A stretch of 26,958 bases of DNA from an uncultured Anaerolineales bacterium (GTDB taxonomy: Bacteria > Chloroflexota > Anaerolineae > Anaerolineales > Villigracilaceae). How positions within the stretch are numbered: position 1 is the stretch's first letter; the number at the start of each line of letters is the position of its first letter. Made by a program: the position numbers and the translations under genes. A model generated the notes under the pieces. That model saw nothing but the letters and a program-made list of their open reading frames with translations. It had not been told where the DNA came from and did not search any database. The DNA lies in NCBI GenBank assembly GCA_938008865.1, contig CALLJA010000128.1:1-26958 (forward strand), written 5' to 3'. This document shows positions 6,452-14,437 of this stretch, piece after piece.

Positions 6452-8689
6452 CTAATCCGCCGAACTGGGCTGGTAGGCCTTGCCGCGCGCGCGGGCCGGG
6501 GCATACTCGGGGTCTTTGTCGGGCCAAGCCGCGATGATCACGCCGATGAAGAACAGCAGGCTGCCGATCCACAGCCAGTTGACCAGCGGGTTGACGTAGA
6601 TCTTGAAGGTCGCGCCCGAAGCCGAAGCGGGCTCCCAGTCCACCAGCAGGACGTACAGGTCATCCTTGAAGGACGAGAGGTTACCCGGGATCGACATGGG
6701 CTGCGTGGCGGTGGTCATCTGCTGGTCGCTAAAATACATATCCTTGCGTGGGTATAACTGGCCGAGGTACTGATCGCCTTTGTAGATGCTGACCACGGCG
6801 CGCGTGTAGTTGACCTGTTCGGACGGATTGTTCCACGAGGCCACATCCTCGAACTGGACGGTGTAGCCCGCAATGTCGAGCGCCTCACCGGCGGCCACCT
6901 GTCCCTGGGTTTCCTTCTGGAACAGCTCGATGCCGAGGATGCCGATGGCCATCAGCATCATGCTGACGTGGATGATGTACCCGCCGTAGCGGCGGCGGTT
7001 GCGTCCCACCAGGCGGATGAAGGCCAGCGCGAAGTTCTCCTGCTGGGCGTGCTGACGCGCGCGCGTGGCCCGCCAGAACTCGCGCAGCGTGACCATCAGC
7101 ACCAGCGTCACGAGGAAGAAGCCGATCAGCGCGATCAGGTTGGTGGTGTAGGTGAAGGACAGATACACCGCCACCGCCGAAGCCACCAGCGCAGCCTGCC
7201 AGAGCAGTTTGCGGAACAGGTACATCAATCCCAGCGCAATCAGCACGATGGCCAGAGAGACCACCACCCCGGGCCAACTGCCCATCATTTCGGTAATGCG
7301 GTTCCACCAGAGGGCGTAGGCAACCAGCGGCACCGCCAGGATGCCCCCCAGCACGGGCTTGTTGATGTTCGAGAGTTTCTCCTGCGAGGAGAGTCCCCAT
7401 GAGGAAAGCGGGGCGATGGCCATCAGGAACATCAGCATGGCGAACAACGGCGAAGTGCTGAACTCATACCACGGCGGGCCGACTGTCACTTTCGAGCCGG
7501 TTGCCAGCTCGGAGACCAGCGGGTAGATGACGCCCACGAAGCAGACCACCAGCACGCTCATGAAGAGCAGGTTGTTGAGCAGGAACAGCGCCTCGCGCGA
7601 AAGCATCGACTTCATCTCGGTCTCGGAGCCCAGGTCTGGCCAGCGCCAGATCAACAGGGCGATCGAGGCGATCAGCGTCAGCGCTACGAAGCCCATGAAG
7701 AACGGGCCGATCGGGCTGCTGGCGAAGGCGTGGACGGAGGAAAGCACGCCCGAACGCGTCAGGAAGGTGCCGAAGATGACCAGTGCATAAGTCAGGATGA
7801 CCAGGATCATGTTCCATTGTTTGAACTGTCCGCGCTTTTCCTGGATCATGACCGAGTGCAGGAAGGCGGTGCCGGTCAGCCACGGCATGAAGGCCGCGAT
7901 CTCGACCGGGTCCCAGCCCCAGTATCCGCCCCAGCCGAGCACGTCGTACGCCCAGCGTCCACCCAACACCAGGCCGAAGGACAGGAACAGCCAGGCCCAC
8001 AGCGACCAGCGGCGGGTGATGCGGATCCAGCGGTCGTCGGTGCGCCCGGTGATGAGCGCCGCCATTGCGAAGGCGTAGGGGATCACGTAGGAGACGAATC
8101 CCAGGTACAGCATGGGCGGGTGGATGATCATGCCCGGGTGGCGCAGCAGCGGGTTCAGGCCGCGTCCGTCCGCGGGGGTGAAGACCACGCTGTCAGCCGG
8201 CGCGAAGGTGTGGGCATTGATGCCTTCGAATGTCTGGTACAGGCGCGCAAAGGGATTCTCGAACACGACCGACATCATCAGGAAGAAGGCCAGCGTCACC
8301 GAAGAGACCACGATCACCCACGGCAGGAACTCGCGGTCGCGGTCCCACTTGCGCAGGGTCACCAGCGAGGCGAAGGCCGCCATCAGCCACGACCAGAAGA
8401 CCAGCGAACCGGCCTGTCCGCCCCACCAGGCGGTGATCTTCAGGTAGGTGGGCATGCTGCGGCTGGTCACCTCGTAGACGAAGCTGATCTCATAATGGTT
8501 GTTGACCAGCAGGTAGATCAATGCGAGCGCCGAAACCGTAATCAGTGGCCAGGTCAGCAGCATGGCGCGACGGGCCGATTCCACCAGGGCCGTCGATTTG
8601 ACCTTCACGCCCGTCAGCGCCGCGCCCACGCTGTACAGCGAGACCAGCAGCGACACCACTAAAATTCCGTATCCAAAATCTGCAATCAT
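6452..8689 (-). CDS. ccmF: Heme lyase CcmF
   Basis: This large polytopic membrane protein (745 aa, about 14-16 TM segments) takes heme from CcmE and, with CcmH, joins it to CXXCH cysteines. The WWD-family signature is at 253-260 (WGGYWGWD, followed by PVE). Other hallmarks are the histidine-containing loop LLRHPGMIIHPPMLY at about 181-195 and the stretch FLTRSGVLSSVHAF. A periplasm-facing beta-rich domain lies near the C-terminus before the last TM and basic tail. It is somewhat longer than the E. coli protein. The start has a GGAGAAA ribosome site. It lies between ccmE and ccmH in one transcript. Confidence 0.96.
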   Translation of the reverse strand: MIADFGYGILVVSLLVSLYSVGAALTGVKVKSTALVESARRAMLLTWPLITVSALALIYLLVNNHYEISFVYEVTSRSMPTYLKITAWWGGQAGSLVFWSWLMAAFASLVTLRKWDRDREFLPWVIVVSSVTLAFFLMMSVVFENPFARLYQTFEGINAHTFAPADSVVFTPADGRGLNPLLRHPGMIIHPPMLYLGFVSYVIPYAFAMAALITGRTDDRWIRITRRWSLWAWLFLSFGLVLGGRWAYDVLGWGGYWGWDPVEIAAFMPWLTGTAFLHSVMIQEKRGQFKQWNMILVILTYALVIFGTFLTRSGVLSSVHAFASSPIGPFFMGFVALTLIASIALLIWRWPDLGSETEMKSMLSREALFLLNNLLFMSVLVVCFVGVIYPLVSELATGSKVTVGPPWYEFSTSPLFAMLMFLMAIAPLSSWGLSSQEKLSNINKPVLGGILAVPLVAYALWWNRITEMMGSWPGVVVSLAIVLIALGLMYLFRKLLWQAALVASAVAVYLSFTYTTNLIALIGFFLVTLVLMVTLREFWRATRARQHAQQENFALAFIRLVGRNRRRYGGYIIHVSMMLMAIGILGIELFQKETQGQVAAGEALDIAGYTVQFEDVASWNNPSEQVNYTRAVVSIYKGDQYLGQLYPRKDMYFSDQQMTTATQPMSIPGNLSSFKDDLYVLLVDWEPASASGATFKIYVNPLVNWLWIGSLLFFIGVIIAAWPDKDPEYAPARARGKAYQPSSAD

Positions 8690-8746
8690 GGATTTCTCCT
8701 CGACACAAATGAAGACCTGACAGATTGCTCTGCCAGGTCGGTTTCG

Positions 8747-9229
8747 CTAATTGCTGGCGGCCTGTTCTGGCACCGCCTCTTCGTAGCGGGTGGGGCATTT
8801 CAACAACAGTTCGTCGGCGTAGAACACGCCATCTTCCCCGATGTGACCGGTCATGATGGCCTGGGCCTCGTTGCGCAGCAGGTCGGGTTTGGGGCCCTGG
8901 TACACTACCTTGATGCGGCTGCGGGTTGGGTCCATTACGGCCTGGTGCAGCACCTCGGCCAACCCGCCCTGGGCCTCGATCTCGGCGTTGTCGCCGGGCA
9001 CGTGCGCCACTTCAAAGGTCAGCGTCAACGTGGCCGCGTCGTATTGGATCGTGTCGCCCAGGATGGCGCCCGAGACGCGCAGGTTCCTGCCCGCCACGCT
9101 CGTGCCTTCGGCGCTCAACTCGTCGACCGTCATGAAATATTCGGAATTCGACTGCGATGCCGAAACGACCAGGAACACCACTGCCGCCAGGATGAACAGA
9201 CCGCCAATCATGAACTTGTTCAATTTCAT
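8747..9229 (-). CDS. ccmE: Heme chaperone CcmE, cysteine (CxxxY) variant
   Basis: This 160-aa protein has an N-terminal anchor (about 6-24) and an OB-fold beta barrel exposed outside the membrane. CcmE holds heme covalently before handing it to CcmF/CcmH. The classical bacterial site is HxxxY. Here the equivalent site reads CPTRY (Cys145, Tyr149), the CxxxY form described for archaea and Desulfovibrio. Barrel signatures include VAGRNLRVSGAI, FEVAHVPGDN and IKVVYQGPKPDLLRN. The start at 9229 has GGAGG at the right distance. An upstream in-frame ATG at 9340 would place 37 non-family residues across a large inverted repeat and is rejected. It is the first ccm gene of the cluster. Confidence 0.93.
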   Translation of the reverse strand: MKLNKFMIGGLFILAAVVFLVVSASQSNSEYFMTVDELSAEGTSVAGRNLRVSGAILGDTIQYDAATLTLTFEVAHVPGDNAEIEAQGGLAEVLHQAVMDPTRSRIKVVYQGPKPDLLRNEAQAIMTGHIGEDGVFYADELLLKCPTRYEEAVPEQAASN

Positions 9230-9278
9230 TTGATGCCTCCGTATGGGAACTATGCTCAACGCATTCCATAGACCAAAC

Positions 9279-9343
9279 CGCTTGCGCAACAGGAAACCCG
9301 AAAAAAACATACACGTTTCGGCCTGTTTCCCGGTGCGCAAGCG
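9279..9343. repeat. 65-bp imperfect inverted repeat in the ccmE leader
   Basis: Outer arms at 9279-9288 and 9334-9343 are perfect 10-bp complements (CGCTTGCGCA / TGCGCAAGCG). Inside, ACAGG pairs with CCTGT and CCGAAA with TTTCGG, leaving a short central loop next to a run of seven A (T on the minus strand). It lies about 50 bp upstream of ccmE. It could be a leader hairpin, a bidirectional terminator or a small repeat element. Confidence 0.6.
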
Positions 9344-9365
9344 CTGTTCTTATGACTGCCTTCAT

Positions 9366-9420
9366 TTTACATGACGAGATTAATCCACCCTGAGAAGGGG
9401 GAGGATGGATGTCATGTAAA
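9366..9420. repeat. Inverted repeat between the response regulator and ccmE
   Basis: Perfect 10-bp arms at 9366-9375 (TTTACATGAC) and 9411-9420 (GTCATGTAAA) enclose 35 bp. A second, imperfect stem (ATCCACCC with GGGGGAGGAT) is nested inside. It lies 30 bp past the end of the minus-strand response regulator gene and may end that transcript. No U-run follows on the minus strand. The rest of 9230-9449 shows no promoter I can defend. Confidence 0.55.
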
Positions 9421-9449
9421 GCCCCCGAAATTGTCCTATTTTGGGTGAT

Positions 9450-10139
9450 TTACTCCAAAGCGATCAATCCGGTTCGCAATGCGAATTTGACCAACTCGGT
9501 ACGCGAGTGCATTTTCAACTTGGCCATGATGCGTTCGCGGTGGCGGGCAATGGTCTTATGGCTCAAGTTCAGGCGCTCGCCGATGTCGTGATTGCTCAGG
9601 CCCTGCGCCACCAGTTCCAGCACTTGGCGTTCGCGCGCGCTCAATGCGTCCAGCCCCACCACGCTTTCATCTAATTCACCGTTCGGCAGGCGCGGCTGGA
9701 TGCCCACCTGCCGGGCCAGACGCTGGTAATCTTCCAGCAGCCAGCGGGCCAGTGCGGGCTGCAAGTACACGTTTCCGCCCGCCACAGCGCGGATGGCCGA
9801 CACCAGTTCGTCGGCGGCGGCCTGTTTGGTCAGGTAGCCTGAAGCGCCCGCGGCCAGCATCTCCATGAAATACTGCTTGTCTTCATGCACCGTCAAGGCC
9901 AGCACCAGACACTCGGGCGAAAGCGCCTTTAATCGTCGCGTGGCTTCCAGACCGTCCATGCCGGGCATGGTGATATCCATCAGCACGATCTGCGGGCGCC
10001 ACTGGGCCGCTTGTTGCAGGGCCTCCTTGCCGTTGCGCGCCTCGGCCACCACCCGCATTCCGGGCTGGGTCTCCAGAAACGAGCGCAGCCCCGTGCGTAC
10101 CACATCGTGATCGTCCACCAGCATGAGCGTAATATCCAT
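9450..10139 (-). CDS. NarL/LuxR-family response regulator (pair 1)
   Basis: This 229-aa protein has a receiver domain (about 1-120) and a LuxR-type DNA-binding helix-turn-helix (about 165-225). The acidic pocket is D9-D10 and the phospho-acceptor is Asp55 (VLMD), followed by the Thr and Lys positions in LALTVHED and YLTKQ. The HTH motif reads LSARERQVLELVAQGLSNHD and continues with the recognition helix SHKTIARHRERI. It follows the histidine kinase gene closely and has a strong AGGAG site. It is a paralog of the regulator at 24033-24686. Its position upstream of ccmE and near the divergent decaheme gene makes the cytochrome genes plausible targets, which is inference. Confidence 0.92.
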   Translation of the reverse strand: MDITLMLVDDHDVVRTGLRSFLETQPGMRVVAEARNGKEALQQAAQWRPQIVLMDITMPGMDGLEATRRLKALSPECLVLALTVHEDKQYFMEMLAAGASGYLTKQAAADELVSAIRAVAGGNVYLQPALARWLLEDYQRLARQVGIQPRLPNGELDESVVGLDALSARERQVLELVAQGLSNHDIGERLNLSHKTIARHRERIMAKLKMHSRTELVKFALRTGLIALE

Positions 10140-10148
10140 GACATTCTC

Positions 10149-11603
10149 CTAGAGCGGGATGACGGCATCCAGTTGGGTGCCCTGCCCGGGTGCAGATTTT
10201 AATTGGAAGGTTCCGCCCGCCGACTCGATCCGCTCCCGCATCCCCTCCAGGCCCCAGCCGCGCGGCGCGTGGAAGGGCCCCTGCGGGTCGAATCCCAGGC
10301 CCTGGTCGGTCACCGTTAAACGGACGGAGTCTTCGCCGAATACCAGTTCCACGCGCGCGTGGTCCGTCTTTGCGTGGCGGACGACATTGTTGGCCGCTTC
10401 CTGTGTGACGCGGAACAGGATGGTCTCGATGGACAAGTCCAGGCGGCGAGGCGTTCCCTGCACATCGAGTTCGAATTCGATCTTGCTGGCTGACTGTGTC
10501 TCTGCCAGCAGGTAGTTCAGGGCGGGGATCAGCCCCAGGTCGTCGAGGTGCGCCGGGCGCAGGTCGCGCACCAGGCGGTACAGGCTTTGCGACATCTGGC
10601 GGGTCAGGTCCTGCAATTGCTCCACGATGGCCAACGCCTCGGGTTTGCGTTTCAGGCTGGCGCGCAGGGCGGCCAGGTGCAGCGACGCGGCCGAGAGGAT
10701 CTGGGCGGTCTCGTCATGCAGTTCGCGCGCCACACGCGAGCGCTCATCCTCCTGGGCCTGTACGGTGTGGCGCAGCAGTCTGCGGCGCAATTCATCGCGT
10801 TGTTGCAGGGCTTGCAGCCTGGCCTGCTGGATGGCGAACAATTGCAGGTTTCGCTCCTCTTCCACCGCCTGTGTGCCGCGCAGCAGGCTGTAGGCGATCA
10901 GGATGGCAACGACCGTGCGGATCACCTGGATGGGAAAACCCATCAGCGCCAGGAAGGTCTCTTCATTCACCACGTTGGCGGGGAACATGTCGAACGGGTG
11001 GACGAAGCATTGCGTGAGGGTATAGATCCCAAACCCGAGCGCGGCCATGCGGAAATATTTTTCCAAGGATGGGCGGTCCTCTGCGCGGGCCTGGCGTGAA
11101 CGGGCATACAGGGCCAGCGACGCCAGCAGGGAGGAGGGGATGGCCACCAGGTAGCGCGCCAGGCCGTCCAGCATGTCGATCGTGGGGATCGGGTTTGCGG
11201 AATATGCCAGGATCGCGCTGCTCAAGATCAAAAGCATGTACAAGGCAAACAGGCCCGTCTGCCCTGTGTGACTCTTCAACCGTCGCGGCGAGGTCAACAT
11301 CAGCAGGTTGTAGGCGAACAAAAACAGGCACGAGAACGATACGGCCAGCATGCCCAGGCGAATCCAGGGGATCCAATCAGTGAGAGGAGTGCCCACTGCC
11401 TGCGCCTGGAGCAGGTACGACTCAAGCCACTCGTGCGTTCCATGAACCAGCCCAAAGGCCGCCAGTGGACGCAGCACCCGCGCCTCGGCCAGGGCCAGCC
11501 GCCGGCCCGATTCCAAAGCCATGGCCACGCCCATGCCGAAAAAAGCCAGGCCATAAATGAAGAAGATCAGGAATAGCCATTGAGCCAGGTCGAAGATTCT
11601 CAT
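10149..11603 (-). CDS. Membrane histidine kinase, HisKA_3/NarX-like (pair 1)
   Basis: This 484-aa sensor has about seven N-terminal TM helices (1-245) that form the sensing region, including a conserved FGLVHGTHEWLE motif at about 50-61. A short coiled coil (about 245-285) follows, then a HisKA_3 dimerization domain with phospho-acceptor His296 (ARELHDETAQ), and a HATPase_c domain with N box (ANNVVRHA) and G1/G2 motifs (DQGLGFDP, GWGLEGMRER). No PAS or HAMP domain is seen. The signal is unknown. Histidines in a membrane sensor might bind heme or a quinone, but that is speculation. It is paralogous over its full length to the kinase at 22586-24040. It is divergent from the decaheme cytochrome gene across a 316-bp spacer. 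Confidence 0.92.
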   Translation of the reverse strand: MRIFDLAQWLFLIFFIYGLAFFGMGVAMALESGRRLALAEARVLRPLAAFGLVHGTHEWLESYLLQAQAVGTPLTDWIPWIRLGMLAVSFSCLFLFAYNLLMLTSPRRLKSHTGQTGLFALYMLLILSSAILAYSANPIPTIDMLDGLARYLVAIPSSLLASLALYARSRQARAEDRPSLEKYFRMAALGFGIYTLTQCFVHPFDMFPANVVNEETFLALMGFPIQVIRTVVAILIAYSLLRGTQAVEEERNLQLFAIQQARLQALQQRDELRRRLLRHTVQAQEDERSRVARELHDETAQILSAASLHLAALRASLKRKPEALAIVEQLQDLTRQMSQSLYRLVRDLRPAHLDDLGLIPALNYLLAETQSASKIEFELDVQGTPRRLDLSIETILFRVTQEAANNVVRHAKTDHARVELVFGEDSVRLTVTDQGLGFDPQGPFHAPRGWGLEGMRERIESAGGTFQLKSAPGQGTQLDAVIPL

Positions 11604-11751
11604 TCGAAATTTTCCAGTTCGATTGTACAGTATCGTCCTGGAAAGGCCCGATGGCGGGCATCACGAGTGCTTGGTGATGAAAATCATAAAAGACACTGTT
11701 TTTACCCGTTTTCTTCACGTTCCAAGGGTTGGGACCATCCCGCACCAACTA

Positions 11752-11767
11752 CGTGATTTATGTCACA
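11752..11767 (+). promoter_or_regulatory. CRP-like palindrome upstream of the decaheme gene
   Basis: The site CGTGA-N6-TCACA matches the TGTGA-N6-TCACA half-site layout of CRP-family regulators with one mismatch. Its centre is about 77 bp upstream of the predicted start of transcription, an upstream-activator position. It is in the 316-bp divergent spacer between the kinase (11603) and the decaheme gene (11920). The rest of that spacer is A/T-rich with no other gene. Confidence 0.4.
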
Positions 11768-11802
11768 TCTGATTTATGGCAAATTAACTTGTTTCTAAGG
11801 TT

Positions 11803-11830
11803 TTGGTAAATTATTATTGTAGAGTATACT
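11803..11830 (+). promoter_or_regulatory. Predicted sigma70-type promoter for the decaheme cytochrome
   Basis: TTGGTA (11803-11808) and TATACT (11825-11830) are separated by 16 bp in an A/T-rich stretch that stands out from the G+C-rich surroundings. This would give a leader of about 80 nt. An AAGGAG ribosome site lies at 11903-11908. Confidence 0.5.
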
Positions 11831-11831
11831 A

Positions 11832-11859
11832 CCCAATCATTGGGCGATTTGTCCAATGA
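11832..11859 (+). promoter_or_regulatory. CCCAAT palindrome / hairpin at the predicted transcript start
   Basis: CCCAAT-C-ATTGGG (11832-11844) is a perfect inverted repeat around one base. Its right half can pair instead with CCAATGA (11853-11859), giving a 7-bp stem from TCATTGG (11837-11843). The site overlaps the predicted start of transcription directly after the -10 box, where a repressor operator or a 5' stabilising hairpin would sit. Confidence 0.4.
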
Positions 11860-11919
11860 CACACGGAACAGGCTCCGCAAGGATGCCGCCGTGATCCCAA
11901 AAAAGGAGAATGCTTTAAT

Positions 11920-14127
11920 ATGCCAATGAAAAAGTTAGTGCTTGTTCTTGGCGTGGTCCTCGTGGTGGCTGCGGTCCTGGCAGCCTGTGGTGCTCCGACC
12001 CCGGCGCCGACTGAAGCGCCCACCGAAGTACCCCCCACCGAGACCGCCGTCCCGCCCACAGCGACGCCTGATCCTGCCGAAGCGATCAAGCCGATCTTTG
12101 AGGCCTCCGGACACGCCGACGCCGCCGCTGAAGCTTTTGTGCATTGGGACGCTGAGGCCGAGATCCCGGCCAACTGCGCCAAGTGCCACAGTGAAGCCGG
12201 CTTCGCCGACTTCATCGCCGATGGCACCGTGGATGCCGCCGTGCCGGTCCCCGGCCAGGCTTTCACCTGCGCCATGTGCCATAACGACGCCGCGGATGCG
12301 TTGACCTCGGTCACCTTCCCCTCCGGCGCGGTCATCGAGAACCTCGGCCCAGAGGCTCGTTGTATGACCTGCCACCAGGGACGCGAGTCCAAGGTGAGCC
12401 TGGATGCCAAACTGGCCAAGTTCGGTGAAGGCCTCGATCCCGATGCGATGCCCGCTCCCTACAAGGACGACAAGGGCAACGACGTCAAGCTGTCCTTCAG
12501 CAACGTGCATTACTTCGCCGCCGGCGGCACGCTGTACGGCTCGCAGGTCCACATGGGCTACGAGTACGATGGCAAGTCCTACGACATGAAGCACGCGCAC
12601 GTCGATGGCTATAACACCTGCATCGGCTGCCACGACCAGCACAGCCTCGAAGTCAAGGTTGAATCCTGCTCCGAGTGCCACCAGGGTGTGGCGAGCGTCG
12701 AGGACCTGAAGGCCATTCGTGAGCCTTCCTCCTCCAGTGACTACGATGGCGACGGCGATGTGACCGAAGGCGTGGCCTCCGAGATCGCCGGCCTGCAGGA
12801 GATCCTGCTGGGCTCCATCGAAGCCTACGGTAAAGAAGTTGCCGGCGCTGAGATCAAGTATGATGGCGTCACCTACCCCTACTTCATGGGCGCGGACGGC
12901 AAGGCCTACCCGAACTGGACTCCCCGCCTGCTGAAGGCCGCCTACAACTACCAGGTCTCCGTCAAGGATCCCGGTGCGTTCGCCCACGGCGGCAAGTATG
13001 TCATTGAACTGCTGGTCGACTCCATCGAGGACCTCAACTCCAGCGAGAAACTGGCCACCAAGTTCGATTTCGAGACCCTGACCCGTGAAGATCCCGGTCA
13101 CTTCAACGGCGCGGCTGCGGCCTTCCGCCACTGGGACCTGAACGACGATGGCACGCCCTCCTACATGGTCGAAGGCGCCTGCGCCAAGTGCCACAGCGGC
13201 TCGGCCCTGCCCATGCTACTGGCTGGCCAGGAAATCCCCGAAGAGGGTGTCCCGGCTGGCAACGGCCTGATGTGCACCACCTGTCATGATGGCGCCAATT
13301 GGCCGGCCCGCTACGCGCTCAGCGAAGTGACCCTGCCCTCGGGCAAGGTCGTCAGCTACGGCGAAAATGCCGACGCGAACCTGTGCATCATGTGCCACCA
13401 GGGCCGCGCCTCCAAAACGTCTGTGGATGACCGCATCGCCAAGTTCCCCGGCGCCGCTGAGGCCCCCGACACCATCGTCGAGGCCATCAAGGATGCCAAC
13501 GGAAACGATGTGAAGTTTGGCTTCATCAACGCCCACTACCTCGGCATTGCCAACGTGTGGTTCGGCAGCGACGCGGCTGGCTTCTATGAGTACGACGGCA
13601 AGACCTACGCCGGCACCAACCAACACCCGGTGGTCAATGACAAGCCCGGCTGCGTTGGCTGTCACGATGCCCACAACGGCACCCCCGACGAAGAAGCCTG
13701 CAAAGCCTGCCACGGCGAAACCCCCGTTGATGACATCCGCGGCATGAGCTCCACCGGCGACTACAATGGCGACGGCGATGTGACCCAGGGTATCCGCACC
13801 GAGTACCGCTCGCTGCGCGACGTCCTGTACACCGAGCTCCAGAAGTACGCCAAGACCACCCTCGGCAAGCCGATTGTCTATGACACCAATACCTACCCGT
13901 ACTGGTTCAACGACACCAACAGCAACGGCGAACTGGATGAAGGCGAGAACGCTTACTCGAACGCCTACTCCACCTGGTCGCCCCGCCTGCTGAAGGCCGC
14001 CTACAACTTCAACTTCCTGCGCAAGAACCCGGGCGCTGCCGTCCATAACGGCAAGTACGTCATCCAGATCATCATCGACTCGATCGAGGACCTGGGCGGC
14101 GATATCAGCAAGTACGTTCGCCCGTAG
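11920..14127 (+). CDS. Decaheme c-type cytochrome lipoprotein made of two pentaheme repeats
   Basis: The 735-aa product has a lipoprotein signal (VLAACG, Cys at about 23) and a PT-rich spacer (about 25-50). Two homologous halves follow, at about 64-372 and 393-725. Each holds five CXXCH motifs in the same order: CAKCH, CAMCH, CMTCH, CIGCH, CSECH in the first, and CAKCH, CTTCH, CIMCH, CVGCH, CKACH in the second. Each half also has an EF-hand-like acidic loop after the fifth heme (DYDGDGDV at about 274-281, DYNGDGDV at about 614-621) and ends with a PRLLKAAYN ... KYVI ... DSIEDL segment. It should be anchored to the outer face of the membrane and carry ten hemes, as an electron conduit or store. 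I know no characterised enzyme with this layout. It is preceded by a regulated-looking promoter and followed by a strong terminator, so it is probably monocistronic. Confidence 0.9.
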   Translation: MPMKKLVLVLGVVLVVAAVLAACGAPTPAPTEAPTEVPPTETAVPPTATPDPAEAIKPIFEASGHADAAAEAFVHWDAEAEIPANCAKCHSEAGFADFIADGTVDAAVPVPGQAFTCAMCHNDAADALTSVTFPSGAVIENLGPEARCMTCHQGRESKVSLDAKLAKFGEGLDPDAMPAPYKDDKGNDVKLSFSNVHYFAAGGTLYGSQVHMGYEYDGKSYDMKHAHVDGYNTCIGCHDQHSLEVKVESCSECHQGVASVEDLKAIREPSSSSDYDGDGDVTEGVASEIAGLQEILLGSIEAYGKEVAGAEIKYDGVTYPYFMGADGKAYPNWTPRLLKAAYNYQVSVKDPGAFAHGGKYVIELLVDSIEDLNSSEKLATKFDFETLTREDPGHFNGAAAAFRHWDLNDDGTPSYMVEGACAKCHSGSALPMLLAGQEIPEEGVPAGNGLMCTTCHDGANWPARYALSEVTLPSGKVVSYGENADANLCIMCHQGRASKTSVDDRIAKFPGAAEAPDTIVEAIKDANGNDVKFGFINAHYLGIANVWFGSDAAGFYEYDGKTYAGTNQHPVVNDKPGCVGCHDAHNGTPDEEACKACHGETPVDDIRGMSSTGDYNGDGDVTQGIRTEYRSLRDVLYTELQKYAKTTLGKPIVYDTNTYPYWFNDTNSNGELDEGENAYSNAYSTWSPRLLKAAYNFNFLRKNPGAAVHNGKYVIQIIIDSIEDLGGDISKYVRP
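12109..13035 (+). repeat. First pentaheme repeat of the decaheme cytochrome
   Basis: This unit (about 309 codons) is homologous to 13096-14094. Some stretches are identical at DNA level: 28 bases match exactly between 12922-12949 and 13981-14008, and the segments around the acidic loops (12739-12765 and 13759-13785) differ by one base. This points to a relatively recent duplication or to gene conversion between the halves. Confidence 0.85.
13096..14094 (+). repeat. Second pentaheme repeat of the decaheme cytochrome
   Basis: This unit (about 333 codons) is the partner of 12109-13035. It differs mainly by a second acidic, calcium-loop-like insertion (DTNSNGELDEG) before the PRLLKAAYN segment, which the first unit lacks. 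Confidence 0.85.
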
Positions 14128-14143
14128 AAGTTCTTTCGTGAAC

Positions 14144-14183
14144 AAAAAATCAGCGGACGCCATGCGGCGTCCGCTGATTTTTT
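14144..14183 (+). terminator. Strong rho-independent terminator after the decaheme gene
   Basis: An 18-bp perfect stem (14144-14161 with 14166-14183) closes on the tetraloop ATGC. It is flanked by six A on the left and six T on the right, so it could also work on the minus strand. It lies 17 bp past the stop codon. Confidence 0.95.
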
Positions 14184-14299
14184 AAAAGATGCGCCCCGGT
14201 GTCTTGTCCATTCAAGGGCGGGGCGGGGGATTTTGTGCAGGCGCGCTGTGGGGAATCGATAAGCCCAAACGATTGCATTTATGTAAATCATACCGTTTT

Positions 14300-14342
14300 T
14301 GTGATATTCAGCACTGTCCAAAATATGGCAATAAATTAGAAT
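14300..14342 (+). promoter_or_regulatory. Weak candidate promoter region for the octaheme-FeS-NrfD operon
   Basis: The 254-bp spacer 14184-14437 holds a possible -10 box TAGAAT (14337-14342) with only a poor -35 (CTGTCC, 17-bp spacing). Upstream is a degenerate CRP-like sequence TGTGA-N6-GCACT (14300-14315). Also visible is ATTTA-TG-TAAAT (14277-14288). The weak -35 would fit an activator-dependent promoter. Confidence is low. Confidence 0.3.
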
Positions 14343-14437
14343 AGGATTAACAACCAATTGTGAGGAAATGCACATTGTGTTGTCCTACCCAATTTTATGT
14401 ACATGTATGCCAAGAATTCACCCAACGGGAGAGCGCG

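Noticed and set aside
9230..9340. 37-residue N-terminal extension of CcmE
   Set aside because: It crosses a large inverted repeat and matches no CcmE. The ATG at 9229 has GGAGG and a normal anchor directly after it.
11910..11918. Two-codon mini-ORF (ATG CTT TAA) just before the decaheme start
   Set aside because: It begins one base after the ribosome site, too close to be used. Treated as chance.
11935..13194. Long open frame (419 codons) on the minus strand opposite the decaheme gene
   Set aside because: It is antisense to a clear ten-heme cytochrome, has low-complexity Gly/Val/Ala composition and no domain. Such shadows are common in G+C-rich genes.
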